This document shows, piece by piece, positions 26,275 to 37,296 of a stretch of DNA of 64,000 nucleotides. Both the position numbers and the translations under genes were made by a program. This DNA comes from Eleftheria terrae (lineage in GTDB: Bacteria > Pseudomonadota > Gammaproteobacteria > Burkholderiales > Burkholderiaceae_C), in contig NZ_CP106952.1 in assembly GCF_030419005.1 (NCBI RefSeq), forward strand, positions 372,001 through 436,000, given 5' to 3'. How positions within the stretch are numbered: position 1 is the first letter of the stretch; each line of letters begins with the position of its first letter. Under the pieces are notes generated by a model that searched no databases, was not told where the DNA came from, and saw only the letters and a list, made by a program, of their open reading frames with translations.

Positions 26275-28269
26275 TCACAGGCGCCACGACAGTGCCAGGC
26301 GGATGTCGCGGCCCGGCTCCGGCAGGCCGGCGATGCGGCCCCAGCGCGGATGGAAGCCGTACGTGGAGTGGTCGTAGTAGAAGCGGTCGAAGAGGTTGGC
26401 CACCGTCAGCGTCACCGTCCAGTCGTCCTTGCCGGTGGGCTGCCACTGCGCATAGATGTCGTGCGTGTGGTAGCCGGGCTTCTCGGCGCCGCCTTCCGGC
26501 ACGCGCTTCAGGCGCTGCACTGCGCGCGCGGTCCAGCCGAGGTTGAGGTGCCACTGCGGCAGCGCGTAGTCGAGCTGGGCTACCCAGGTGCGGCCGCTCG
26601 AGGTGCCGAGCAGCAGCGCGTCGGTGTCGTAGATCGGCTCGCCGTTCAGCTCGGGGCGGGACTCGGCCACGCCGAGGCTGGCGGACCACTGGGTGCCGCG
26701 GTAGCCGAAGCTGCCGCTGTAGCCGCGCACGCGCAGTTCGCCGACGTTGATGCGGTTTGTTTCGCCGTAGTCCAGCACGTTGTCGATGCTCTGGCGGAAC
26801 ACGGCGGCGGCCGCATGCCAGCCACCGTCGCGCCAGCGGGCGCTCAGCTCGGTGTGGCGGGCCTTCTCGGGGTCCAAGTCGGCGGCGTTGCCATTGTTTG
26901 CCGAGCGCAGGAAGGGTTCGATCACGCCGACTCCGCGAAGAGCTCGGGCGTGGCTGAGCTGCACCGTCCAGGCGTCGGAGGGCGAGAACGACAGGCTGGC
27001 GTTCGGCGAGAAGCCCTTGGAGGTGAAGCGCTGGTGCGCAGTGTCCTCGTAGCTGTAGCGATCGTAGCGGGCGCCCAGCCCCAGGCTCCAGCGCTCGGCG
27101 AAGGCGTACTCGTCCTGCAGGTAGACGCCGGCCACATGCGCGACTTCGTTGTCCATGCGGCTCGTCCGGTCGCCGGCATAGCCGGTGTCTCGGCGGACGT
27201 TCACGCCATAGGCCAGGCGATGATCGCCCAGGATGGACGTGTTGCCGGCGTTCAACCCGGCGCTGCGGATGCCGAGCGTTTGGCTGTTCGGCTGGCCTTT
27301 CGCCAGGCGGATGCCATTGTCGTTCATGTACGCCGTGATGTTCGCCTTCACGAGCGGGTTGCCCGGCTGGTAGTCCCAGCTTGCCACTGTGGACTTGCGC
27401 TCCACCAGTTGGCGCTGCGCCGGGTTCAGCTTGGGGTCGGCCGTCACCAGCAGGTTAGTGCGCTTGTTGCGCAGAGCATCGTCGTGCTGGTCTTCGTGCG
27501 AGAGCTTGAAACGGTGGCCGCCCTCGGCCTGCGCGCCGAATTTCAGGAAGATGTTGCGTGCCTCGGTCGAACTGTTGGGCACGGTGCGACCGTGGCCGTC
27601 CTGGTAGGAGTCGCTGTCGCGGTCGCTCACGCTCACGAGCAGCTCGGTCTGCTCGCTGGGCCGGCCGAACACGGTGGCCGACAGCGCCCGGCCGTCGTTG
27701 ACGCTCTGGTAGCCGGCCTTTAACAAGGCACCCACCCGCTCGCCCGGGCGCAGCAGGTCGCTGGCGTCCTTGGTGGTGAAGCGCAGCGCCCCACCCAGCG
27801 CCCCGGGACCGGCCGTCGCCGCACCGGTGCCGGCCTCGACCTCGACCCGCTTCAGCAGCTCCGGCTCGATCATCAGCTGGCCGGAATGGTGGTAGGCCGC
27901 TTCGGGCTGGCTGGCCCCGTCGATGGTGACGGTGAGCATGCGCTCATTGATGCCGCGCACGTAGACCTTCTGCGCCACCGAGGGGCCACCGCCGACGTCC
28001 AGTTCCGGCATCAGCTTGAACAGCTCCTGCACACCGGTGGCCTGCTGCACCTCGATGCGCTTGGACTGCACCACCATGGAGGTGTTCGCGCCGCGCTGGC
28101 CGGTCACCACCACCGGCCCCAGGCCGATGTCGGCGCGCGCCGCGCCGGCACTGGAATCGACCGAGGGGGAGGGGGTCTGCGCCTGGGCCGCCGGCCAGCA
28201 CGCCAGTGCAGACAGGGTCAGGGCGGCCAGTGGCTGAAGCGCCAGGCGCCGGGTGCGAACTGGAGTCAC
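26275..28269 (-). CDS. TonB-dependent outer-membrane receptor for a catecholate siderophore
   Basis: A 664-residue outer-membrane receptor. Signal peptide 1-30 (LAALTLSALACWPAAQAQ). A plug domain follows with a TonB-box-like segment (LGPVVVTGQRG), VQELFKLMPELDVGGG, KVYVRGINERMLTVTIDGA and ALGGALRFTTKDASDLL. The 22-strand barrel ends in the usual aromatic-terminated strand (DIRLALSWRL) and contains VTLTVANLFDRFYYDHS. It begins with GTG at 28269, which has CGGAGAGA before it. The gene is divergent from the biosynthesis operon and shares a promoter region with two Fur-like boxes. It should import the ferric siderophore using TonB energy. Confidence 0.92.
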   Translation of the reverse strand: MTPVRTRRLALQPLAALTLSALACWPAAQAQTPSPSVDSSAGAARADIGLGPVVVTGQRGANTSMVVQSKRIEVQQATGVQELFKLMPELDVGGGPSVAQKVYVRGINERMLTVTIDGASQPEAAYHHSGQLMIEPELLKRVEVEAGTGAATAGPGALGGALRFTTKDASDLLRPGERVGALLKAGYQSVNDGRALSATVFGRPSEQTELLVSVSDRDSDSYQDGHGRTVPNSSTEARNIFLKFGAQAEGGHRFKLSHEDQHDDALRNKRTNLLVTADPKLNPAQRQLVERKSTVASWDYQPGNPLVKANITAYMNDNGIRLAKGQPNSQTLGIRSAGLNAGNTSILGDHRLAYGVNVRRDTGYAGDRTSRMDNEVAHVAGVYLQDEYAFAERWSLGLGARYDRYSYEDTAHQRFTSKGFSPNASLSFSPSDAWTVQLSHARALRGVGVIEPFLRSANNGNAADLDPEKARHTELSARWRDGGWHAAAAVFRQSIDNVLDYGETNRINVGELRVRGYSGSFGYRGTQWSASLGVAESRPELNGEPIYDTDALLLGTSSGRTWVAQLDYALPQWHLNLGWTARAVQRLKRVPEGGAEKPGYHTHDIYAQWQPTGKDDWTVTLTVANLFDRFYYDHSTYGFHPRWGRIAGLPEPGRDIRLALSWRL

Positions 28270-28404
28270 GAAGCTCTCTCCGGGTGGAAGTTGTTGATCT
28301 CGAATGCACGGGAGCCGCTGGGCACAGGGCCGGACTTCTGCCGTTTTCCCTCAGGCGCACCGGCCGGAAGCTGCCGGCCGGGCGGCGCGATTCTGCCCGG
28401 GAAG

Positions 28405-28429
28405 GCAAATGCGAGTCAATCTCATTTGC
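28405..28429. promoter_or_regulatory. Fur-box-like palindrome 1
   Basis: Perfect 7-base arms GCAAATG and CATTTGC flank a centre reading CGAGTCAATCT. The inner part, TGCGAGTCAATCTCATT, fits the 7-1-7 Fur consensus well. Expected effect: repression of both divergent transcripts when iron is sufficient. Confidence 0.8.
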
Positions 28430-28448
28430 GTTACATTGTTTTTACATC

Positions 28449-28469
28449 GATAAGAATGAATCTCATTAA
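28449..28469. promoter_or_regulatory. Fur-box-like palindrome 2
   Basis: The core AAGAATGAATCTCATT again fits the Fur consensus (GATAAGAATG ... CTCATTA) and overlaps the putative promoter of the biosynthesis operon. It lies 20 bases from box 1, so cooperative binding is plausible. Confidence 0.75.
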
Positions 28470-28642
28470 CATCTTGCGCTTCTTGTCCCGGCCTCCCGGT
28501 GCCCGCTGTGGGCGCCGGGGACGGGCGTTCGTCCATCTGCTTGCCGTTCCCGGTGAGCCGGCGGGCCCGGCGCAGCCGGGGGTCGACCGGGCCGGGGGCG
28601 GGCGAAGCCATCCCAACCTCTCGTGCAAAGGAAGGAGTTCCG

Positions 28643-29850
28643 ATGACCGCTCTGCCGAGCGATCCGGCACCGCTGGAGTTGCGGCCGCTGGATCTGATTG
28701 CGCGCTGGCGTGACCGGTGCAGCCTGTTTGTCTCTCCGCGGCAGAGCGTGCTGGCGCACGGTGTGCGCGCCACGGTGCCGCCCTGCGACATCGACGCCTT
28801 GCCGCACCGCGTGCAGGCCTTGTTGCAGGCAGCCCAGGCGGAAGGCGTGGTGCGGCCCCTGATGCTCGGCGCCGTGCCCTACCACGGTGACCGACCGGCT
28901 CACCTCTTCATGCCCCACAGCTGCCTGGTGGGTGCGGGTGCGGTGCCGGCAGCGGCCCATCCGTCCGCGCCCGGCCCGCAGGGGGCGGCGGCCCTGCCGG
29001 TGATCGCGCAACAGCCGCCGGCGGCGAGCTACCTGGCCAATGTGAACCGCGCGCTGGAGGCGATGGCGCAAGGTGGCTTGCAGAAAGTCGTGCTGTCGCG
29101 CTCGATGTCGGTGCGCACGCGCGTCGAGATGCCGGCCTTGCTGCGCCGCCTGGCGGAGCGCAATGCGCACGGCTACACCTTCGCGCTCGACCTCCCCACC
29201 GAAGCCCAGGCGGCACCCCGCACGCTGGTGGGGGCCAGCCCGGAGCTGCTGTTGTCGCGCGTGGGCCGCTGGCTGAGCACCAATCCGCTGGCCGGCTCCA
29301 TCCCGCGCAGCGCCGATCCGGTCGAGGACCGCCGCCGCGCCGAGGCGCTGCAGCATTCCGAGAAGGACCTCCGCGAGCATGCGGTGGTCGCCCAGGTGGT
29401 GGCCGACGTGCTGCGTCCGCTGTGCCGCGAGCTGCATGTGCCGGCCGCGCCCTCGGTGATCGGGACCCCGACCATGTGGCACCTCTCCACCCGCATGACG
29501 GGCGAGCTGGCCGACACGCAGCTCAGCTCGCTGGCGCTGGCGCTCAAGCTGCACCCGACGCCCGCCGTGTGCGGGCATCCGCTGCAGGCGGCGCGTGAGT
29601 TCATCGACCGGCACGAGGGCTTCGACCGCGGCTTCTTCACCGGCCTGACCGGCTGGTGCGACGCCTGGGGCGACGGTGAATGGGCCATCACGCTGCGCTG
29701 CGCCGAGGTGCAGGGCGACATCGCCACCCTCTATGCCGGCGCCGGCATCGTCACCGGCTCGGTGCCGGAACACGAGCTGGCCGAAACCGAGGCCAAGATG
29801 CGCACCCTGCTGAACGCCCTGTCGCCACTGCCGCTGCGGGAGGCCGCACT

Positions 29851-29854
<4 letters not shown>
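28643..29854 (+). CDS. dhbC: isochorismate synthase
   Basis: A 403-residue cytoplasmic enzyme that converts chorismate to isochorismate, the first step toward 2,3-dihydroxybenzoate. The chorismate-binding core is visible: [63 protein letters not shown], and the closing [22 protein letters not shown]. These match EntC/DhbC rather than salicylate synthases. GAAGGAG precedes the ATG at 28643. It is the first gene of the operon, and its stop overlaps the GTG of the next gene. Confidence 0.93.
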
Positions 29855-31563
<1,709 letters not shown>

Positions 31564-31566
31564 GCC

Positions 31567-32445
31567 ATGAGCATTCCGACCATCGTTTCCTATCCCCTGC
31601 CCGAGGCAGCCAGCCTGCCCAAGAACCGCGTCGACTGGCGTCCCGACCCGGCGCGCGCGGTGCTGCTGATCCATGACCTGCAGGAGTACTTCCTCGACTT
31701 CTACGACGTGCAGCAGGCGCCGGTGCCCGCCATGCTGGCCAACGCCCGCCGGCTGCGCGACGCGGCGGACGCCGCCGGCGTGCCGGTGGTCTACACCGCC
31801 CAGCCCTTCGAGCAGTCGGACAAGGACCGCGGGCTGCTGCTGAGCTTCTGGGGCCCGGGTTTGACGGCGCGGCCGCAGCGCCATCCCATCGTCGCCCCGC
31901 TTGCGCCGCGCGAGCAGGACACGGTGCTGGTGAAGTGGCGCTACAGCGCCTTTGCCCGCACCGACCTGCTGCAGCGCATGCGTGCGCAAGGCCGCGACCA
32001 GCTGTTGATCTGCGGCGTGTATGCGCACATCGGCTGCATGATCAGCGCGGCCGATGCCTTCATGAACGACATCCAGAGCTTCATGGTGGCCGACGCGGTG
32101 GCCGACTTCAGTGCCGAGCGGCATGCGATGGCGCTCGACTATGTGGCCCAGCGCTGCGGCGTCGTCTGCACGGTGGACGATGCGGTGCAGGCGCTGGCCC
32201 CGGGCGGCGCCGAGGCGGAGCTGGTCGAGGCTCTGCGCCGCCAGGTGGCCGAGGTGCTCGGCGTGCCGCCCGAGGAGGTGGACACGACGGCGTCGCTGCT
32301 GCACCAGGGCCTCGATTCGATCCGCCTGATGACGCTGGTGGAGCGGCTGCGTGCGGGGGGCCACGGCGTCGGCTTTGTCGAGCTGGCCGAGGCGCCGACC
32401 CTGGCGCAATGGGCCCGGCTGCTGCAGCCGGCAGGCCGCGCCTGA
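31567..32445 (+). CDS. dhbB: isochorismatase with C-terminal aryl carrier protein domain
   Basis: A 292-residue bifunctional protein. Residues about 1-208 are isochorismatase, which hydrolyses isochorismate to 2,3-dihydro-2,3-dihydroxybenzoate and pyruvate. The catalytic Asp is in LLIHDLQEYFLDFY, the Lys in TVLVKWRYSAF, and the last motif is GVYAHIGCMISAADAF. Residues about 215-290 are a carrier domain with the phosphopantetheine serine in GLDSIRLM. It carries the activated dihydroxybenzoyl group to the condensation domain of the next gene. Three bases separate it from dhbE. Length matches EntB/DhbB. Confidence 0.95.
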   Translation: MSIPTIVSYPLPEAASLPKNRVDWRPDPARAVLLIHDLQEYFLDFYDVQQAPVPAMLANARRLRDAADAAGVPVVYTAQPFEQSDKDRGLLLSFWGPGLTARPQRHPIVAPLAPREQDTVLVKWRYSAFARTDLLQRMRAQGRDQLLICGVYAHIGCMISAADAFMNDIQSFMVADAVADFSAERHAMALDYVAQRCGVVCTVDDAVQALAPGGAEAELVEALRRQVAEVLGVPPEEVDTTASLLHQGLDSIRLMTLVERLRAGGHGVGFVELAEAPTLAQWARLLQPAGRA

Positions 32446-32446
32446 C

Positions 32447-35400
32447 ATGCGCCTGCCCCTGACCCAGGCCCAGCTGGGCCTCTGGCTCGGCCAGCAGATC
32501 GACCCCTCCAACCCGGCCTACCGCACCACCGAGGCGGTGGAGCTGCAGGGCGCGCTGGACGTGGCGGCCTTCCAGGCCGCGGCCGCCTCTGTGCTGGGTG
32601 AGGCCGAGGCGCTGCAGATGCGCTTCCACGGCGAAAGCGACGGCCAGCACCTGCAGGTCTGGCAGACGCCCGCGAGCGTGGCGCCGGTCGCGGTGCCGCT
32701 GGTGGACCTGAGTGGCGAGCCCGACCCGCAAGCGGCGGCCCGGTGCTGGACCGCGGCCCGCCAACGCGTGCCGATCGATCTGGCGCGCGGCCCGCTGTTC
32801 GAGACGGCCTTGCTGCGCCTGGGCGCGGAGCACCATTGGTGGGTGCTGTCGGTGCACCACATCGCGCTGGACGGCTATGGCTACGCGCTGCTGGCGCGCC
32901 GCGTGGCCGATCGCTACACCGGGCAGGCCGATGCTGCCCCGGCGGCCCAGCGCCGCAGCCTGGCCGACGTGGTGGCCGAGGACCGTGCCGAAGCCGACGG
33001 ACCGGCGGCCGAACGTGCCCGCGCCTACTGGCTGGACAGGCTGGCGCGCCCGACCGGGGGCCGTGCCACCGCGGCACCGCTGGGTCAGGAAGCGCGGCGG
33101 GCCGATGCGTGGCTGGACGCCGACCGCTTCGAGGCGGTGCGGCAAGGCGTGGCGAGCCGGGGCGCCGACTGGAGTGCCTGGGCTCTGGCTGCAACGGCCG
33201 CCTGGTGGCAGCGCGTCAGTGGCGAGGCTGAGCCGGTGCTGGGGGTGCCGGTGATGGGCCGGCTCGGCTCGGTGGCCGTGGCGGTGCCCTGCATGGCGAT
33301 GAACATCGTGCCGCTGCCCCTCTCGGTGGACCCGGCCGGCGCATTCGGCGAGCTGATGGCGCAGACCGCGGCGCAATGGCGGGCCGCCCGCCTGCACCAG
33401 CGCTATCGCCACGAACGCCTGCGCGAGGACCTCGGCCTGGCGCGTGGTGAACGGCTGTTCGCGCCGGTGGTCAACCTGATGCCCTTCGACCGCCCGGCCC
33501 GCTTTGGCCCGCTGGACGCGACGGTGCACCGCCTCGCGGCAGGCCCGGTGGAAGACCTGTCCATCGGCCTGCTGCCGGCGGCCGACGGCGGCTTGCGCAT
33601 CGAGTTCGAGGCCAACCCGAATGCCTACGACGCGGCCGCCCTTGCGGCCTTGTGCGACAGCTACCTGCAGGCCTTGCAGGCGCTGGCCGCTCTGCCCGAG
33701 GCACCGCTGCAAGACGCGCTGCACGACGTGGTGCCGGGGCTGCGCCCCGGCGGCAGCAGCGTGAGCGGCGGGCCCTTGCCGGCCGCTCCGGTGCCGGTGT
33801 TCGAGGCGGTGGCGCGCTGGGCCGGCCTGGCGCCGGACCGACCGGCGGTGGAACACGAGGGCGAGCGGCTGAGCTACCGCGAGCTGCTGACCGCGGTGCA
33901 CCGCCTGGCAGCCCGGCTGCGTGCCGCTGGCGTGGCGCCGGGCGACCGCGTGGCGCTCGCGGTGCCACGGGGCACCGCGGCTGTCACGGCGATGCTGGCC
34001 ACCTGGTGGGTCGGCGCCAGCTACCTGCCGCTGGATGTGGACGGCCCGCCAGCGCGCCTGCAGGCCATGCTGGAAGACGCCAGGCCGGTGCTTGCGCTGT
34101 GCCACGGGCCGGCGGCAGCAGCCTGGCTGGCCGGCCGGGTGCCGGTCGTGAGCGTGCCGGTGCCGGGCGTGGAATCGAAGCTGGTGAACGAGGGCGGCGC
34201 CAGCCCGGCCGGGGTACCCGACCGCGAGGCGCTGGACACCCCCTGCCAGGCCCATGCCGACGCGCCGGCCTACCTGCTCTACACCTCGGGCACCACCGGC
34301 CGGCCGCGCGGTGTCGTGGTGAGCCACCGGGCCCTGGCCCACTTCGTGGCGGGCGCCACCGCGGTCTACCGGCTGGGGGCCGAGGACCGGGTGCTGCAGT
34401 TCGCGCCGCTGCACTTCGATGCAAGCGTGGAGGAGATCTTCTGCACGCTGTCGGCCGGCGCCACGCTGGTGGTGCGCAGCGACGCCATGCTCGAGTCGGT
34501 GCCCGCCCTGCTGGGCGGCTGCGAGCGCCACGGCATCACGGTGCTGGACCTGCCCACCGCCTACTGGCACGAGCTGGCCTATGCGGTGGATGCGGGCGCG
34601 CTGCGGCTGCCGCCACGGCTGAGGCTGGTGATCATCGGTGGCGAGGCGGCCTTGCCGGAGCGCGTGGCGCGCTGGCGTGCCGGTGCGCCGGCCGAGCTGA
34701 CGCTGCTCAACACCTACGGCCCGACCGAGACCACCGTGATCTGCACCACCGCCGTGCTGGCGGGCCCCGGCCAGGCCGGCGAGGCGGGCGGGCCGGTGCC
34801 CATCGGGCGGCCGCTGCCCGGCGTCGAGCTGCGGGTGGTGGACGAGCGGCTGCAACCCGTGCCGGCCGGCGGGGAAGGCGAGCTGTGCGTGCTCGGCGAG
34901 GGGCTGGCAGACGGCTACCTCGGCCAGCCCGAAGCCACGGCCGCCCGCTTCGTCGAACTCGAGGGCGCCGGCGGCCGTCGGCGCGCCTACCGCACCGGCG
35001 ACCGGGTGCGGCTGGCGCCCGACGGCCAGCTGCACTACCTGGGCCGGCTGGATGACGAATTCAAGCTCAGCGGCTTGCGCATCGACCCGGCGGAAGTCGA
35101 GTCGGCCCTGCTGGATTTGCCTGGCGTGCGCGAGGCGGCGGTGGTGGGGCAGTCACTCGGCGCGGGTGTGAAGCGGCTGGCGGCCTTCCTGGTCACCGAA
35201 GCGCCCTTGCCCGAGCTCCGCGGCTGGCGCGAGCAGCTGCTGCAGCGCCTGCCGGCGCCGGCGGTGCCGAGCGTCTTCGAGCGGGTGGACGGCCTGCCGC
35301 GCAATGCCAACGGCAAGATCGACCGGCGGCAATTGCGCGACCGGCTGGTGGACCTGCCGGTGGACGCGTCGCCCGCGGCCGCATCGCCGCTGGAGCGCGA

Positions 35401-36451
35401 GGTGCTGGCTGTCTGGCGCGAGGTGCTGGGCCTGCCGGGCCTGACGAGCGAGTCCGACTTCTTCGCGCTGGGCGGGCGATCGCTGCAGGCCATCCAGGTG
35501 GCCGCGCGGCTGGCCGCCCGGCTGGCTCGCGAGGTGCCGGTGTCCTGCCTGTTCCGGCACCCGACCGCCGCGGCGCTGGCGCAGGCCCTGGCGGTGGCGG
35601 ACACCGGCAGGCCGGTGCTGCCGGCCGACGAGATGGCGCCCATCTTCCCGATCCAGCGGGCCCACGATGGCGACGGCCGGCCGGTGCTGTTCTGCGTGCA
35701 TCCTGCGGAGGGGCTGGCTTGGTGCTACCTCGGCCTGAGCCGCCACCTGGAGGGACAGCCCATCGTCGGCCTGCAGGCGCCCGGGCTGACCGAGCCCACG
35801 CTGCCTGACTGGGACGCGCTGCTGGCCGGCCACACCGCCCGCATCCGCGAACTGCAGCCGCACGGGCCCTACCGCTTGCTGGGGTGGTCTTCCGGCGGGG
35901 TGCTGGCCCACGCCATTGCATGCCGGCTGCGCGCCGCGGGTGAGCCGGTGGAGCTGCTGGCGCTGCTCGACAGCTATCCCCCTGAAGCCTGGGAGCAGCG
36001 GCCGGAGCCGGGCGAGGCCGAGGCGCTGGAAGCGCTGCTCGACATCACCGGCGACGCGCCGCCGGCTGCCGGCCTGCAGCGGGCGGCCGTCTACGAGGTG
36101 CTGCGCCGGCCCGGCAGCGCGCTGGCGCACTGGCCGCCGGAGCGGCTCGACCGGCTGGCCGAGGTGACGCTCGATAGCATGCGGCGTTTCCGCGTCGCCC
36201 GCACGCCGCGCTTCGATGGATCGCTGCTGTTCTTCCAGGCTGCGCAGTCGGGACCGCAGCCGCACAGCCCGCTCGCCTGGCGGCCCTATGTGGCCGGCAG
36301 CACCGAGGTGGTGGCGGTCGACAGCACCCATGCGCGCATGACGCAGGCCACGGCGCTGGCGCAGATTGCGCCGGTGCTGGCCGCACGCCTCGGCTTGGGA
36401 CAGGCTGCCGGGCGGCTTCCCACCGAATCACAGGAGAATTCACGACCATGA
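32447..36451 (+). CDS. dhbF: one-module NRPS (C-A-T-TE) of the catecholate siderophore
   Basis: A 1334-residue synthetase of a single module. Condensation domain about 1-440, active site HHIALDG with His138 and Asp142. Adenylation domain about 450-960 (YTSGTTGRPRG at 612; FDASVEEIF; NTYGPTETT; YRTGD; NGKID). Carrier domain with phosphopantetheine Ser1012 (GGRSLQAI). Thioesterase about 1070-1330 with GWSSGG, Ser1148. By alignment to GrsA, the pocket residues read D-A-E-D-I-G-T-V-I with the invariant Lys. The acids at two pocket positions point to a basic amino acid such as Lys, Orn or diaminobutyrate, not the Ser of EntF or the Thr of DhbF. The start is one base after the dhbB stop. Confidence 0.9.
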   Translation: MRLPLTQAQLGLWLGQQIDPSNPAYRTTEAVELQGALDVAAFQAAAASVLGEAEALQMRFHGESDGQHLQVWQTPASVAPVAVPLVDLSGEPDPQAAARCWTAARQRVPIDLARGPLFETALLRLGAEHHWWVLSVHHIALDGYGYALLARRVADRYTGQADAAPAAQRRSLADVVAEDRAEADGPAAERARAYWLDRLARPTGGRATAAPLGQEARRADAWLDADRFEAVRQGVASRGADWSAWALAATAAWWQRVSGEAEPVLGVPVMGRLGSVAVAVPCMAMNIVPLPLSVDPAGAFGELMAQTAAQWRAARLHQRYRHERLREDLGLARGERLFAPVVNLMPFDRPARFGPLDATVHRLAAGPVEDLSIGLLPAADGGLRIEFEANPNAYDAAALAALCDSYLQALQALAALPEAPLQDALHDVVPGLRPGGSSVSGGPLPAAPVPVFEAVARWAGLAPDRPAVEHEGERLSYRELLTAVHRLAARLRAAGVAPGDRVALAVPRGTAAVTAMLATWWVGASYLPLDVDGPPARLQAMLEDARPVLALCHGPAAAAWLAGRVPVVSVPVPGVESKLVNEGGASPAGVPDREALDTPCQAHADAPAYLLYTSGTTGRPRGVVVSHRALAHFVAGATAVYRLGAEDRVLQFAPLHFDASVEEIFCTLSAGATLVVRSDAMLESVPALLGGCERHGITVLDLPTAYWHELAYAVDAGALRLPPRLRLVIIGGEAALPERVARWRAGAPAELTLLNTYGPTETTVICTTAVLAGPGQAGEAGGPVPIGRPLPGVELRVVDERLQPVPAGGEGELCVLGEGLADGYLGQPEATAARFVELEGAGGRRRAYRTGDRVRLAPDGQLHYLGRLDDEFKLSGLRIDPAEVESALLDLPGVREAAVVGQSLGAGVKRLAAFLVTEAPLPELRGWREQLLQRLPAPAVPSVFERVDGLPRNANGKIDRRQLRDRLVDLPVDASPAAASPLEREVLAVWREVLGLPGLTSESDFFALGGRSLQAIQVAARLAARLAREVPVSCLFRHPTAAALAQALAVADTGRPVLPADEMAPIFPIQRAHDGDGRPVLFCVHPAEGLAWCYLGLSRHLEGQPIVGLQAPGLTEPTLPDWDALLAGHTARIRELQPHGPYRLLGWSSGGVLAHAIACRLRAAGEPVELLALLDSYPPEAWEQRPEPGEAEALEALLDITGDAPPAAGLQRAAVYEVLRRPGSALAHWPPERLDRLAEVTLDSMRRFRVARTPRFDGSLLFFQAAQSGPQPHSPLAWRPYVAGSTEVVAVDSTHARMTQATALAQIAPVLAARLGLGQAAGRLPTESQENSRP

Positions 36452-37293
36452 GTACCGCTACCCCCGCACGCACCCCGCCGCGCCTGCTGCGCGTGCGGCG
36501 CACCGAGCGGCTGACGCCGGAAATGCTGCGAGTGACGCTGGCCGGGCCCGCGCTGGCCGGCTTTCCGCTGGACAGCGCCGGGGCCCACATCAAGCTGATG
36601 TTCGCCCGCGAAGGGCAGGTCGATCCGGTGCTGCCCACGCTGGGGCCCGATGGCCCGATCTGGCCGCCGGCCCACCTCAAGCCCATCCTGCGCACCTACA
36701 CGGTGGCGCGCTACGACGAAGCCGCCGGTGAGCTGGATGTCGACTTCGTGCTGCACGGCGACGACGGCATCGCCTCGCGCTGGGCCGCGCGGGCCCGGCC
36801 GGGCGACGCCATCGGCGTGGCCGGCCCGGGCGGGCCGCCGCGTTTCCAGCCCGGGGCCGACTGGCACCTGGTGATTGGCGACCCGAGCGCGCTGGCGATG
36901 GTGGCCAGCGTGCTGGAGGGGCTGCCGGCCGAAGCGCGCGGCTATGCGCTGGTGGAGGTGCCCAACCGCCACGAGATCCGGCCGCTGCCGGTGCCCGGCA
37001 CCGTGGAGCTGCGCTGGCTGTCGCGCGACGGCGCGACGGCCGGCGACAGCCGCCTGCTGCTGCAGGCGGTGCAGCGTCTGCCGTGGCTGCCGGGGCGGGT
37101 GTCGGTGTCGCTGGCTGGCGAGAGCGCGCAGGTGGTGGCCATCCGCGACCACCTGCTGCGTGAGCGCGGCGTGGCGCGGGCCGACCTGTATGCGGTGCCG
37201 TACTGGAAGGACCGCCACACCGAGGAGGCCTACCACGAGGAACGCCACCGCTTGATGGACGAGGTCGCGGAAGCCGCGACCGCAGGAGAGTAG
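36448..37293 (+). CDS. siderophore-interacting protein (flavin-dependent ferric-siderophore reductase)
   Basis: A 281-residue cytoplasmic reductase of the SIP family (ViuB/YqjH-like) that releases iron from the imported siderophore. The FAD-binding motif appears as ILRTYTVARYD (about residue 78). The C-terminal NAD(P)H-binding and SIP-specific parts read WHLVIGDPSALAM, VSLAGESAQVVAIRDHLL and AVPYWKDRHTEEAYHEE. The ATG at 36448 overlaps the NRPS stop (ATGA). Its presence shows that iron release is reductive and not esterase-dependent, which fits a linear amide siderophore. Confidence 0.92.
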   Translation: MSTATPARTPPRLLRVRRTERLTPEMLRVTLAGPALAGFPLDSAGAHIKLMFAREGQVDPVLPTLGPDGPIWPPAHLKPILRTYTVARYDEAAGELDVDFVLHGDDGIASRWAARARPGDAIGVAGPGGPPRFQPGADWHLVIGDPSALAMVASVLEGLPAEARGYALVEVPNRHEIRPLPVPGTVELRWLSRDGATAGDSRLLLQAVQRLPWLPGRVSVSLAGESAQVVAIRDHLLRERGVARADLYAVPYWKDRHTEEAYHEERHRLMDEVAEAATAGE

Positions 37294-37296
37294 ACG

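Larger units (their letters stand above)
28270..28642. other. divergent control region of the siderophore locus
   Basis: AT-rich island (about 28400-28475) between the leftward receptor and the rightward isochorismate synthase gene. It carries two Fur-like palindromes and TTTACA at 28441-28446, with CATTAA 17 bases further on as a possible weak promoter for the biosynthesis genes. The right part (28480-28640) is a GC-rich leader. Confidence 0.6.
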
